A DNA stretch of 64,000 bases from assembly GCA_945861965.1 (NCBI GenBank), contig CAMAWM010000007.1:1-64000 (forward strand), in the 5' to 3' direction. Position numbers and translations under genes: made by a program. Of the stretch, positions 42,203-52,474 are shown in pieces (within the stretch, counting starts at the first letter, position 1; each line of letters opens with the position of its first letter). Source of the DNA: Chitinophaga pinensis (lineage in GTDB: Bacteria > Bacteroidota > Bacteroidia > UKL13-3). Below the pieces are notes generated by a model. It saw nothing but the letters and a program-made list of their open reading frames with translations, ran no database searches and was not told where the DNA came from.

Positions 42203-42772
42203 TTAAGCACCTTCGGCAACTACTTCTTTTACTTCAGGAACCATTCGAGTAAGCATGCTTTCAATTCCTTTCTTTAAAGTTACAGTTGAAGATGGACAAC
42301 CGCTGCAAGATCCTTTTAGTTCAACAGTAACAACACCTTCAATAAACGATTTAAATGAAATCATACCGCCATCATTTTCAACTGCTGGTTTGATATATGT
42401 ATCAAGAATTTCAATAATTTTTGTTACAACTTGGCTTTCCGTCCCATCGTAAATTCTTTCTGCTTTTTTATAAGCAATTGGTTCGTCTGCTTCAACATAT
42501 GAAATCAAAAAAGATTTTATTATTGGAATAATTTCTTCCCATTCTTGTCCTTGCAATCGAGTAATTGTCACAAAATTATTCATGATAAAAACACCATTGA
42601 CAAAACTGAATTCAAATAAACTTTTAGCTAAAGGAGATGTTTGTGATGTATCTTTTGTTGGAAAATCTTGTGCATCGTCTGGTAAAATCATTCGATTGAA
42701 GACAAATTTCATTGTTTCTGGATTTGGAGTTTGTTCTGCATAAACAGAAATATATTCAACTATATTTTTCAT
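42203..42772 (-). CDS. NifU family Fe-S scaffold protein (Nfu-like)
   Basis: N-terminal TPNPETMKFVFNR and C-terminal VELKGSCSGCPSSTVTLKKGIESMLTRMVPEV. Confidence 0.93.
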   Translation of the reverse strand: MKNIVEYISVYAEQTPNPETMKFVFNRMILPDDAQDFPTKDTSQTSPLAKSLFEFSFVNGVFIMNNFVTITRLQGQEWEEIIPIIKSFLISYVEADEPIAYKKAERIYDGTESQVVTKIIEILDTYIKPAVENDGGMISFKSFIEGVVTVELKGSCSGCPSSTVTLKKGIESMLTRMVPEVKEVVAEGA

Positions 42773-42819
42773 TTTTTTATAAAAATTAATAAGTAGACAA
42801 AGATAGGATTATAATTAAT

Positions 42820-43425
42820 TTATTTGGGTAATGTGCCAAATATATAATCCCAAAATGGACTAGAAACACCAAAGGCTTTATTCGGTTGATTCGAATGGTG
42901 TTTTGCATGATGTGTCCATAAAAAAATAAATGGCGCAATGGGTTTATAAGCATGTATAAAATAGTGTATTGCAACATAAATTCCCCAACCATTAATAAAA
43001 CCTGCAAGAAAAATAAAAGCATACATGTCAAAAATCAAATAAAATAAACTTCCAACTAAAAATAAAATAATTGTACCTGGCAACGGAGGCATGAACAATC
43101 GTTCGTCATCTCCCGGAAATTCATGATGAATGCCGTGAATAATCCGATGAAAAGTTTTGCTCCAATTGTGTTCATTTATAAAATGAAACACATATCGATG
43201 AACTAAATATTCATAAAATGTCCAACAAAAAATGGCTGTAAAATAAGTAATCAAAGAATCCTTTAAATTGATGGAAGTAAATTTGAAATTTATAAAAAGT
43301 AGAATGATTAATAAAGAGCCGTAAAATAAAATCGAAATCAAATAATTTGTTTTGGTGAAAAACTCAAAAATTACGTTATTGAAAATCTTTCCTTTTTTGA
43401 TTTTATATTTTGATAATTTTTCCAT
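42820..43425 (-). CDS. Fatty acid hydroxylase / sterol desaturase family protein (fatty acid 2-hydroxylase-like)
   Basis: Histidine boxes HRYVFH, HGIHHEFPGDDERLFMPP, HYFIH, WTHHAKHH, FGVSSPFWDYIFGT. Confidence 0.88.
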   Translation of the reverse strand: MEKLSKYKIKKGKIFNNVIFEFFTKTNYLISILFYGSLLIILLFINFKFTSINLKDSLITYFTAIFCWTFYEYLVHRYVFHFINEHNWSKTFHRIIHGIHHEFPGDDERLFMPPLPGTIILFLVGSLFYLIFDMYAFIFLAGFINGWGIYVAIHYFIHAYKPIAPFIFLWTHHAKHHSNQPNKAFGVSSPFWDYIFGTLPK

Positions 43426-43622
43426 AATAAACTATCCTTCAAAAACATCTCAAAAATATGATTGTGCTTATAAATTACAAAATAAATTTATACTTTTTTT
43501 TCATCGCAAAGTATTGCATTGTTCCGCCAATCATACAACAAAGCAGTTTTACTATATCAAATCACTTAAATAATTGTTGCGTCTCTACTTCAATGTTGGA
43601 AATTTTTTTTAAAGTTTTTATA

Positions 43623-43639
43623 TGCAATATTATATTGCA
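43623..43639. promoter_or_regulatory. 17-nt near-perfect dyad TGCAATATTATATTGCA upstream of coxB
   Basis: 8-bp inverted arms around a single central base, 38-54 nt before the coxB ATG. Confidence 0.4.
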
Positions 43640-43676
43640 ACGCTTTTTTAAAAGCCAATACATAAAACACTTTACT

Positions 43677-44876
43677 ATGAAGATCATAAAACCAATTCTT
43701 TTCTTAATTTTATTAGCAATTTCTTTTAGTGTAAATAGTTTAGCCGCAAACACATCTTATTCAATTACCCAATCAAATTCGAGCAGTTATGTGATTGCAG
43801 GAATTGGTGGCGATGACGCAACACAAGCTGCAGAAGATACGGCATCAAATATAAATTGGTTGATTATTGGAATTGTAGTTCTGTTAATTGTAATCATTAG
43901 TTTAATCTTTGACATACTTACTAAAGTTGGAGAGATACAGAAAAAACCAGTTTTAAATTGGAATAAAATCAATTCTAAATTATTGTTTATTTTAGGAGTT
44001 GCTGGGCTACTTGCTGTTGTTTGGGAGTTTAATAAACATGCTCCTTTAACTATCAATGCACAACCACACGCATCAGCACATTCAGCTGAATATGAGAAGA
44101 TGTTTATGATTACACTTGTATTAACTGGAATCGTTTTCTTTATTACAGAGTTCTTGCTTTTTTGGTATCCATTTAGATACAAACACAGCGATAAAAGAAA
44201 AGCACTTTTCTTTCCTGACAACCATAAATTAGAATATATCTGGACCATTATCCCAGCAATTGTATTGACAGTACTTGTAATTCGCGGTTTGATTTCGTGG
44301 AATCGCATTATGTCACCAAGTACCGAAAAATCGACAAACATTGAATTGTTTGCTTACCAATTTGCTTGGAATGCACGCTATTCAGGTGCAGATAATAAAT
44401 TAGGAACTTACGATTTTAGAAAAATGGATGTTGTCAATCCATTGGGTGTTGATACAATTGAAAGCAACAAAGCCGCTTTTGATGACATCGTTACAAACGA
44501 ACTTCACCTTAAGAAAGACCAACCCGTTTATATGCACTTTCGTTCTAAAGATGTAATACATTCTGCATTCCTTCCTCACTTTCGTGTTCAGTTGAATGTA
44601 GTTCCAGGCTTGCCTACAAAATTTGCTTTCACACCTACAATTACTACAAACGAAATGCGCGTAAAAATGAACGACCCAAAATTTGAGTACATATTATTGT
44701 GTAATAAAATTTGCGGTTCGGCACATTACAGAATGAAAATGAAAGTTATTGTTGACAGTCCTGAAGATTTTGAAAAATGGATAAAAACCCAACCAGCACT
44801 TACTGCAAAAGGAACTGAAGCGAACATGGCGTTTGATTGGTCAAAAGAAATAATTAAAGAATTAGCATCAAAATAA
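43677..44876 (+). CDS. coxB: Cytochrome c oxidase subunit II
   Basis: CuA-type LLCNKICGSAHYRMKM; quinol/cyt c oxidase II fold; start at ATG 43677 with signal-like N-terminus. Confidence 0.92.
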   Translation: MKIIKPILFLILLAISFSVNSLAANTSYSITQSNSSSYVIAGIGGDDATQAAEDTASNINWLIIGIVVLLIVIISLIFDILTKVGEIQKKPVLNWNKINSKLLFILGVAGLLAVVWEFNKHAPLTINAQPHASAHSAEYEKMFMITLVLTGIVFFITEFLLFWYPFRYKHSDKRKALFFPDNHKLEYIWTIIPAIVLTVLVIRGLISWNRIMSPSTEKSTNIELFAYQFAWNARYSGADNKLGTYDFRKMDVVNPLGVDTIESNKAAFDDIVTNELHLKKDQPVYMHFRSKDVIHSAFLPHFRVQLNVVPGLPTKFAFTPTITTNEMRVKMNDPKFEYILLCNKICGSAHYRMKMKVIVDSPEDFEKWIKTQPALTAKGTEANMAFDWSKEIIKELASK

Positions 44877-44918
44877 GTTAGCAACTACACTCTTAAAAGA
44901 AAACAATTTACAAAATAT

Positions 44919-46739
44919 ATGAGTACTCATACCAAACATAACGATGGACACGGGCATCACAAGGAAACCTTTCTAACTAAATATATATTTAGTCAGGATC
45001 ATAAAATGATTTCGAAACAGTTTTTGATAACTGGAATCATTATGGGAACAATTGGCATGTTAATGTCAATGCTTTTCAGGCTTCAGCTTGCATATCCCGA
45101 TACAAAATTTCCGTTTTTAGAAAGCTTAATTGGTCAATGGGGTGAAGGAGGAAAACTTTCACCAGATTTTTATTTGGCCTTAATTACTATTCACGGAACC
45201 ATTATGGTGTTTTTTGTATTAACTGCTGGCCTTAGCGGAACATTTAGCAATTTACTTATTCCATTACAATGCGGAGCCAGAGACATGGCATCGCCATTTT
45301 TAAATATGCTTTCGTATTGGTTTTTCTTTGTTTCATCTTGTGTACTTATCTTTTCTTTATTTGTTGATGGCGGTCCAGCATCAGCAGGATGGACAGTTTA
45401 CCCACCACTTTCGGCATTGCCAAAAGCAATTCCAGGCTCTGGCACAGGAATGACACTTTGGTTAGTTTCAATGATACTTTTTATTTTTTCAGCATTGCTT
45501 GCTGGTATCAATTATGTAGCAACAATTTTAAACATGCGAACATTAGGAATGAAAATGACTCGCATGCCTTTAACTATTTGGGCATTCATGTTCACAGCAA
45601 TTCTTGGAATTCTATCATTTCCAGTATTATTTGGTGGTTCACTTTTGTTGGTTTTCGATCGTAGCTTTGGAACTTCATTTTACTTAAATGAAATCCCCGC
45701 TGATTTAGCTGGTGGAATTGAAAGAGTTGGCGGATCTCCAATTTTGTTTCAACACTTATTTTGGTTCTTAGGACATCCTGAAGTTTATATTATTTTATTA
45801 CCAGCACTTGGAATTACTTCTGAGGTAATTGCAACCAATTCTCGTAAGCCTATATTTGGCTACCGTTCTATGATAGGTTCCTTAATGGCAATTGCATTAC
45901 TTTCATTTATTGTTTGGGGACACCACATGTTTGTTACTGGTATGAATCCTTTTTTAGGATCAGTATTTATGCTAGGAACACTAATAATAGCAGTACCGTC
46001 TGCAGTCAAAACTTTTAACTATTTGGCAACTTTATGGAAAGGGAATTTGCAATTAACTCCAGCCATGATGTTTGCTATTGGATTGGTATCATTTTTTATT
46101 TCAGGTGGATTGACAGGATTGTTTTTAGGAAATGCCGCTTTGGATATTAATTTACACGATACTTATTTTGTTGTTGCACATTTTCATATAGTAATGGGAA
46201 GTGCCGCAATCTTTGGAATGATGAGTGGAATTTATCATTGGTTTCCAAAAATGTTCGGTCGAAAAATGAACGAAAGTTTAGGTCAAATTCACTTTTGGTT
46301 TACAATTATTTCTGCCTATTTGGTTTTTTTTCCAATGCATTTTATGGGATTAGCTGGCGTACCTCGTAGATATTATACCAATACAGCATACGAACCATTT
46401 GCAGCATTTGTTGACATGAATGAATTTATAACTATGGCCGCTTTGTTAGGCGGAGCTGCTCAACTTATTTTCTTGTTTAATTTTTTCTATAGTATTTTCA
46501 AAGGTAAAAAGTCAGAACAAAATCCTTGGCAATCAAATACACTTGAATGGACAACACCTGTAAAACATTTGCATGGAAATTGGCCAGGAGAAATTCCTCA
46601 TGTGTATCGTTGGCCGTATGATTACAGCAAACCAGGACATACTGAAGATTTCTTGCCGCAAAACATTCCAGATGAAGGTCAGCTTGATCCATTGGTGGAT
46701 TTAGAAATTGTGCCATCGACTGAATTTGAGAAAAAGTAA
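44919..46739 (+). CDS. coxA: Cytochrome c oxidase subunit I
   Basis: 606 aa; HHMFVTGMNPFLG, WFLGHPEVYIILLPALG, HDTYFVVAHFHIVMG. Confidence 0.98.
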   Translation: MSTHTKHNDGHGHHKETFLTKYIFSQDHKMISKQFLITGIIMGTIGMLMSMLFRLQLAYPDTKFPFLESLIGQWGEGGKLSPDFYLALITIHGTIMVFFVLTAGLSGTFSNLLIPLQCGARDMASPFLNMLSYWFFFVSSCVLIFSLFVDGGPASAGWTVYPPLSALPKAIPGSGTGMTLWLVSMILFIFSALLAGINYVATILNMRTLGMKMTRMPLTIWAFMFTAILGILSFPVLFGGSLLLVFDRSFGTSFYLNEIPADLAGGIERVGGSPILFQHLFWFLGHPEVYIILLPALGITSEVIATNSRKPIFGYRSMIGSLMAIALLSFIVWGHHMFVTGMNPFLGSVFMLGTLIIAVPSAVKTFNYLATLWKGNLQLTPAMMFAIGLVSFFISGGLTGLFLGNAALDINLHDTYFVVAHFHIVMGSAAIFGMMSGIYHWFPKMFGRKMNESLGQIHFWFTIISAYLVFFPMHFMGLAGVPRRYYTNTAYEPFAAFVDMNEFITMAALLGGAAQLIFLFNFFYSIFKGKKSEQNPWQSNTLEWTTPVKHLHGNWPGEIPHVYRWPYDYSKPGHTEDFLPQNIPDEGQLDPLVDLEIVPSTEFEKK

Positions 46740-46816
46740 AAATGAAGGAATAATAAACGGCTCAATTTTTCCGATCATTTGAAATTGGATTAATTGAAAA
46801 ATGAAGATTTTATAAA

Positions 46817-47785
46817 ATGAAAGATTTCGAAAAACGATTTAGGTTATTTGGAATTGCAACGATAACAGCAGTGTTCTTTTTAATATTTGTAGGCGGATTA
46901 GTAAGAAGTACTGGAAGCGGAATGGGTTGTCCTGATTGGCCTAAATGCTTTGGAACTTGGGTACCACCAACGGATGTAAGCCAATTGCCCGATGATTACA
47001 AAACAAAATTTGCTGTTCATGGAAAAGAAATTGCAGAGTTTAATGTTTACAAAACTTGGACAGAATATTTAAATAGATGGGCTGGTGTTGTAATCGGAAT
47101 TTTTGTTTTTTTGACATTGATTTTCTCATTCCCTTATCTTAAAAAAGATAAAAAAGTATTTTGGTTAAGTTTATTGACATTCTTACTTGTTGGATTAGAA
47201 GGATGGATTGGGAAAAAAGTTGTTGATACGGAATTAAAAGATTGGATGGTTAGCATTCACATGATTATTGCCTTAATCATTGTTGGATTGTTAATTTATA
47301 CAATTACTCGATCACAAAGTTTTTTCATTGAACAAAAAAAACGTGATAGTTCTTTAAAAATATTTGCAATTTTGCTTTTGGCTTCTGGATTTATTCAGAT
47401 AATTAGCGGAACACAAGTAAGAGAAAATGTAGATTCGATTGCTTCAGAGTTGGGCGATCAAAATCGTCAGCATTGGTCAAACTATTTAATTGAAACTGTT
47501 TTGTTTAAATACCATCGCAGTTGGTCAATAATTGGTTTTGGAATTGCAGTTGTTTTGATATTTATTTATCGAAAATTATTTGATCGTAATTCATTGATTT
47601 ATAAAAGCGGTTTGGCTTTAATTTTATTAATGAGCATACAGGTTTTATGCGGAAGTGCTTTGGTTAATTTAGGGTTTTCAAAATATTTACAAAGCTTCCA
47701 TTTAACACTTGGAAGTTTAACGGCAGGCTTAGAAATTTTTACAACAATTTTAATTTTCAATAAAACGAAAATAATAGCAGATTAA
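46817..47785 (+). CDS. ctaA: Heme A synthase (COX15/CtaA)
   Basis: GGLVRSTGSGMGCPDWPKCFG; GTQVRENVD; conserved His residues. Confidence 0.95.
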   Translation: MKDFEKRFRLFGIATITAVFFLIFVGGLVRSTGSGMGCPDWPKCFGTWVPPTDVSQLPDDYKTKFAVHGKEIAEFNVYKTWTEYLNRWAGVVIGIFVFLTLIFSFPYLKKDKKVFWLSLLTFLLVGLEGWIGKKVVDTELKDWMVSIHMIIALIIVGLLIYTITRSQSFFIEQKKRDSSLKIFAILLLASGFIQIISGTQVRENVDSIASELGDQNRQHWSNYLIETVLFKYHRSWSIIGFGIAVVLIFIYRKLFDRNSLIYKSGLALILLMSIQVLCGSALVNLGFSKYLQSFHLTLGSLTAGLEIFTTILIFNKTKIIAD

Positions 47786-47808
47786 ATCTGCAAAAAACAA
47801 ATTAGACT

Positions 47809-48717
47809 TTGGGTAAAGTAATTACATATAAAAACGATTGGGGATTAATTTCAAGTCTGATTAAATCAAAACTTGTAGATTATATTCAGTTAATTAAATT
47901 AAGATTAACCTCCTTGGTAGTTTTCAGTTCTGTTGTTACCTATCTAACTGCAGCTAATGGCGACATAAACTGGATTCAAGTTTTGATACTTAGCGTTAGT
48001 GGATTATTGGTTACGGGTTCGGCAAATGGCATTAATCAAGTAATAGAAAAAGATTACGATAAATTAATGACTCGTACCGAAAACCGTCCAGTTGCTTCAG
48101 GAAGAATGACTTCAGTTGAAGCTGCAATCTCAAGCTTATTAATGGGAATAATAGGCGTATTTTTAATTACTAAATACCTTAATCCAATTAGTGGTTTATT
48201 AGCATTCATATCTCTCATAAGCTACGCATTTATTTACACTCCACTTAAAAGAGTCTCACCGGTTTCAGTATTTGTTGGTGCATTTCCTGGAGCATTGCCA
48301 ACCATGCTTGGTTGGGTTGCATATACTGGCAGTATTGGCATCGAAGCAATTGTACTTTTTTCGGTTCAGTTTGTTTGGCAATTTCCTCACTTTTGGAGCA
48401 TTGCCTGGCTGCTTGAAGACGATTACAAAAGAGCTGGTTTTAAAATGTTGCCATTTAATCCAGGAAGAAATAAAAAAACAGCGTTGCAATGTCTTTTGTT
48501 TTCAATGCTATTAATTCCAATTGCTGTATTGCCATTTTATTACGGAATTTCAGGCATTGTATCAACAATAGTTGCAATTGCTGCGGGTATTTATTTTAGT
48601 TTTTACGCATATAAACTATACAAGAACTGTGAAATTGCAGATGCTAAAAAATTAATGTTAGCCGCGATAATTTATTTGCCAATAGTGCAATTGGCTTTTT
48701 TGTTTGATAAAATTTGA
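47809..48717 (+). CDS. ctaB: Protoheme IX farnesyltransferase (heme o synthase)
   Basis: NGINQVIEKDYDKLMTRTENRPVASGRM, FIYTPLKRVSPVSVFVGAFPGALPTMLGW; TTG start. Confidence 0.96.
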   Translation: MGKVITYKNDWGLISSLIKSKLVDYIQLIKLRLTSLVVFSSVVTYLTAANGDINWIQVLILSVSGLLVTGSANGINQVIEKDYDKLMTRTENRPVASGRMTSVEAAISSLLMGIIGVFLITKYLNPISGLLAFISLISYAFIYTPLKRVSPVSVFVGAFPGALPTMLGWVAYTGSIGIEAIVLFSVQFVWQFPHFWSIAWLLEDDYKRAGFKMLPFNPGRNKKTALQCLLFSMLLIPIAVLPFYYGISGIVSTIVAIAAGIYFSFYAYKLYKNCEIADAKKLMLAAIIYLPIVQLAFLFDKI

Positions 48718-48722
48718 AATAA

Positions 48723-49310
48723 TTGAATTCAGTGATAGATAATAAAGATATAAATGACGAACGCGAGCCAGGCATTGAACCTAAAAAGTTTGTGTTGTGG
48801 CTAATGTTAGTTTCTAGTACTATGCTATTTGCAGCATTTACTAGTGCTGTTATAGTTCGCAGAGGCGATGGAAATTGGACTGTTTTTGAATTGCCACAAA
48901 TGTTCCTTTACTCAAGCATTATTATTGCAATCAGTTCTTTATTTATGCAATGGGCGCTCTCTTCAGCCAAAAAGGACAAAATAACTGAACTTAAAATCTC
49001 ATTATCCATCACATTTATTTTAGGAGTAATTTTTATTTTAGCACAAATAGAAGGTTGGAGTCAAATGGTTGAGCAATCAGTTTATTTCTCATTCGCCAAT
49101 CCATCAGGATCTTTTGTATATGTAATTACAGGTGTCCATTTGGCTCATATAGTAGTTGGGCTTGGATATCTTTTAGTTATTTTCATTAAAACATTACAAC
49201 ACAAAATACATAAGGAAAACTTAAGAGGAATAGCCATGTGCACAACATTTTGGCACTTTATAGGCATAGTTTGGATTTATTTGTATGTATTTTTATTTTT
49301 AAATAGATAG
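48723..49310 (+). CDS. Cytochrome c oxidase subunit III (first paralog)
   Basis: 195 aa; YVITGVHLAHIVVGLGYLLV; FWHFIGIVWIYLYVFLFL. Confidence 0.9.
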   Translation: MNSVIDNKDINDEREPGIEPKKFVLWLMLVSSTMLFAAFTSAVIVRRGDGNWTVFELPQMFLYSSIIIAISSLFMQWALSSAKKDKITELKISLSITFILGVIFILAQIEGWSQMVEQSVYFSFANPSGSFVYVITGVHLAHIVVGLGYLLVIFIKTLQHKIHKENLRGIAMCTTFWHFIGIVWIYLYVFLFLNR

Positions 49311-49360
49311 TAAGTTAATAGAAAAAAGAAACGATTTTAAACGATTAACCATTATATAAA

Positions 49361-50116
49361 ATGTCAAACACGGTAACAGTAGAAACAAGTAAAAAATCAC
49401 TTTGGGGTGGTGGCAGATCGCCATTTAGCATTAGCTACGGAAAACTGATGATGTGGATTTTTTTATTGTCAGATGCATTCACATTTTCATCTTTACTTAT
49501 TTCATACGGATTTGTTAGGTATAGTTTCCCAAAATCTCCGCCCAATGAAATTGTTCAACCATTTACTCATGTCGAAGAAAATTTTGTTGAACAAATGCAA
49601 CAACAAGGTTTATTTTCAAGTGAACATTGGCCTTTGCCAGAGTTAGTATTTAACCATTTTCCTTTTATACATGGATTAAATCTTCCATTAATGTTTGTAA
49701 GTTTAATGACATTCATTCTTATTTTCAGTTCTGTTACAATGGTATTAGCTGTGGAGGCGGGACACCGAATGGCAAAAAAAGAAGTTGCATTTTACATGCT
49801 TCTCACCATTTTTGGTGGTGCAGCATTTTTGGGTTGTCAGGCTTGGGAGTGGGCTCAATTTATTACGGCAGGAGCATCGCTAGAAGGAAATCCATTTGGA
49901 CCAACAGCTTTTGCAGCATTGTTTTTTATCGTAACTGGTTTTCACGGATCGCACGTTTTTTCGGGAGTAATATTAAATATTGTAATTTATCTAAATGTTT
50001 TAAAAGGAACATACGACAAACGAGGGCATTACGAAATGGTTGAAAAAGTTGGACTTTATTGGCACTTTGTTGATTTAGTTTGGGTATTCGTATTTACATT
50101 TTATTATTTAGTTTAA
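49361..50116 (+). CDS. Cytochrome c oxidase subunit III (second paralog)
   Basis: 251 aa; FFIVTGFHGSHVFSGVILNIV; LYWHFVDLVWVFVFTFYYL. Confidence 0.93.
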   Translation: MSNTVTVETSKKSLWGGGRSPFSISYGKLMMWIFLLSDAFTFSSLLISYGFVRYSFPKSPPNEIVQPFTHVEENFVEQMQQQGLFSSEHWPLPELVFNHFPFIHGLNLPLMFVSLMTFILIFSSVTMVLAVEAGHRMAKKEVAFYMLLTIFGGAAFLGCQAWEWAQFITAGASLEGNPFGPTAFAALFFIVTGFHGSHVFSGVILNIVIYLNVLKGTYDKRGHYEMVEKVGLYWHFVDLVWVFVFTFYYLV

Positions 50117-50149
50117 TTAATAATTTCTTTAACATCAATAACTATAAAA

Positions 50150-50482
50150 ATGGAACACACAGAACATTTAGAACATACAGAAGCACCTGCAGATATGAAA
50201 AAACAAATCTGGAGAACTTTCTGGATTTTATTTGCATTAACAATAGTTGATATTGCATTGTATTTCATTTTAAGCCCCTCGCTTCCTAAAAACATATTAT
50301 TTATTGTTTTGGGAATAGTTAAGGCTTATTTTATTGTCGGTATTTTTATGCACATGAAATTCGAAAAGAAATTTCTTTCCAGTATGATTGTATTGCCTAT
50401 GCTATTTATATGTTTTTTTATTTGGTTAGCATTAACAGAAGCCGATTATACATACTGGCTTCGTTGGTTGTTTGGAAAATAA
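50150..50482 (+). CDS. Cytochrome C oxidase subunit IV family protein
   Basis: 110 aa; IWRTFWILFALTIVDIALYFIL, KAYFIVGIFMHMKFEKKF. Confidence 0.9.
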   Translation: MEHTEHLEHTEAPADMKKQIWRTFWILFALTIVDIALYFILSPSLPKNILFIVLGIVKAYFIVGIFMHMKFEKKFLSSMIVLPMLFICFFIWLALTEADYTYWLRWLFGK

Positions 50483-50502
50483 GACTTGAGCATTAACGCA
50501 TT

Positions 50503-50536
50503 AAAAAAGGGAATCAAATTGATTCCCTTTTTTGTA
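50503..50536 (+). terminator. Rho-independent terminator of the cox operon (possibly bidirectional)
   Basis: aaaaaagggaatc-aaatt-gattccctttttt. Confidence 0.9.
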
Positions 50537-50549
50537 TTTAATATTTTCA

Positions 50550-50975
50550 TTAATAAACATCCTCATCTAAAAAATTTCGCTTTTCCCCTACTCTCCTATT
50601 TTCATTTGCTCTTTGTTTGAGTTTAGATTTTATTTCTTCCTTTTTAACAATATAAATCTGTTTTTGCGAATCATTGAATATTGATAAAAAAGTTGCATCT
50701 AACTTTTGCCATTCTTTAAGCATTATATTTTTCCTCGTTTCTTTAGTAGCATTTTGCAGCTCTGCTCTTCGTCCTTTTAATGAAGTGTGATGTGTAATTA
50801 ACGCTTCTTTAACCTTTGATTGCTGATCAAAATTTAAATTCAAAACCAATGTCATATGAGTTAAGACTGAATCTATTTTACTTCCGTTTTGCTTTTTAAT
50901 AACCTGAGCAAACAACAGAGAATTAATTACAAAAGCCGTTGTAATGACGCTAACTATGATGCTAATTTTTTTCAT
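50550..50975 (-). CDS. Small exported protein, Spy/CpxP-like
   Basis: MKKISIIVSVITTAFVINSLLFAQ signal; LNFDQQSKVKEALITHHTSLKGRR charged helical protein; start set at 50975. Confidence 0.5.
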   Translation of the reverse strand: MKKISIIVSVITTAFVINSLLFAQVIKKQNGSKIDSVLTHMTLVLNLNFDQQSKVKEALITHHTSLKGRRAELQNATKETRKNIMLKEWQKLDATFLSIFNDSQKQIYIVKKEEIKSKLKQRANENRRVGEKRNFLDEDVY

Positions 50976-51088
50976 GTTTTGTTTATTTATAGCCATTCGG
51001 ATTGAGTTTCTGATAATTGGTTTAATATCAAAGACAGATTTCTGAAAATGATTGTGTTTATTCGCAGAAAAATATTTTTTAAAATCCA

Positions 51089-52417
51089 TTGAGTAAATTC
51101 AAGATTGAAATAAATAAATACAACAGCCTTCAGATTTATCAGCTATTAAGGTATGGTAGCATTTTTCTTATCACAATAATTCTGGCCAAAATTGCATGTT
51201 TCAGTTTTAGCAGTGGATACGGAACAAGCATCATCAGCCAACACGAGCTATTAATGATGGTTAGTGGAAGCTTAACTTTTTTCTGGGTTTCAAGTATCTG
51301 CAACACACTAATTCCATTTTATAATACCTGTGATGAAGAGAAGCAAAAGAGAATTTTATTCAATTCGTTTGCAGTATTAACCGGGCTTGCATTAATAGCT
51401 GCAATAGCAACTTATATAATTGGATTGAATTTAGAAGATGGCAAATACTCCGACCTATTTCAAATGTTTGCTATTATCGTTTTTTTAAATACCCCAACCT
51501 ACATTACCGATTACATTTTTTATCTTAAAGGCAAACACCGATCGCTTATAATTTGGGGCATTATTACTTTCACGGCTCACATTGTTTTGTTATGCGTTCC
51601 ATTATTTTTCAGGCAAACTTTAAATCTTGCAATAAATCTGTTGTTAATTCTTGCGATAGTGAAATTTAATTACACCTTGATACTACTAATGAAATATTCA
51701 ACAATTAGTTTTCATACAAAACTAATTATGGAATTCATGGAACGAGTTATGCCATTTATGTTTTCAATACTTTTGGCCGGAAGTATGGAGTATATAAATG
51801 GATACATAGTTCATTATTACTTTGACGAAACAGATTTTGCAATATTTAGGTATGGCGTAAAAGAACTCCCAGTTTTTCTAATCATCGCAAATTCAATTAG
51901 CAATATTTATAGCGGTGAAATTGCTAGTTTGAACAAAACAGGAAATTACGAAATAGGATTACAAAAGCTAAAAGAAAGCAGTCGAAAACTAATGTATTGG
52001 TTGTTTCCACTTACTATTTTACTTTTATTCAGCAGCAAATATTTATATATTTTAGTTTACAATGCCGGTTTGCAAGAAGGATACAAAATATTTAATATCT
52101 CACTTCTTTTAATAATAAGCCGAATGATTTTTCCTCAAGCGGTGCTTACAGGATTGATGAAAACAAGAGTATTTTATTTGGTTTCGACCAATTATTTAAT
52201 CATCAATGTTATTCTCTCATTTTGGTTTGTTGGCATTTGGGGAATCAATGGAATAGCTTACGCAACGGTTATTTCTTTTATGGTTGAAAAAACCATGTTG
52301 GCTATCTATTGCAAAATGCAAGGAATTAAATTTAGCGACTATACGCCTGTAAGAGAATATGCAATTTTCTCATCGCTAACATTAATTGCATTTGTTTGCA
52401 GTTTATATCTTATTTAA
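51089..52417 (+). CDS. Polysaccharide biosynthesis / flippase-like membrane protein
   Basis: 442 aa polytopic, PST/MATE-like; TTG start. Confidence 0.75.
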   Translation: MSKFKIEINKYNSLQIYQLLRYGSIFLITIILAKIACFSFSSGYGTSIISQHELLMMVSGSLTFFWVSSICNTLIPFYNTCDEEKQKRILFNSFAVLTGLALIAAIATYIIGLNLEDGKYSDLFQMFAIIVFLNTPTYITDYIFYLKGKHRSLIIWGIITFTAHIVLLCVPLFFRQTLNLAINLLLILAIVKFNYTLILLMKYSTISFHTKLIMEFMERVMPFMFSILLAGSMEYINGYIVHYYFDETDFAIFRYGVKELPVFLIIANSISNIYSGEIASLNKTGNYEIGLQKLKESSRKLMYWLFPLTILLLFSSKYLYILVYNAGLQEGYKIFNISLLLIISRMIFPQAVLTGLMKTRVFYLVSTNYLIINVILSFWFVGIWGINGIAYATVISFMVEKTMLAIYCKMQGIKFSDYTPVREYAIFSSLTLIAFVCSLYLI

Positions 52418-52438
52418 TTTTACAACAAAGAAAAAACA

Positions 52439-52446
52439 TACATTTG
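52439..52446 (+). promoter_or_regulatory. -7 element TACATTTG upstream of THX gene
   Basis: Perfect TAnnTTTG match 28 nt before the ATG. Confidence 0.4.
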
Positions 52447-52474
52447 CGACTATAAATAAATAAACAAAAACAAC

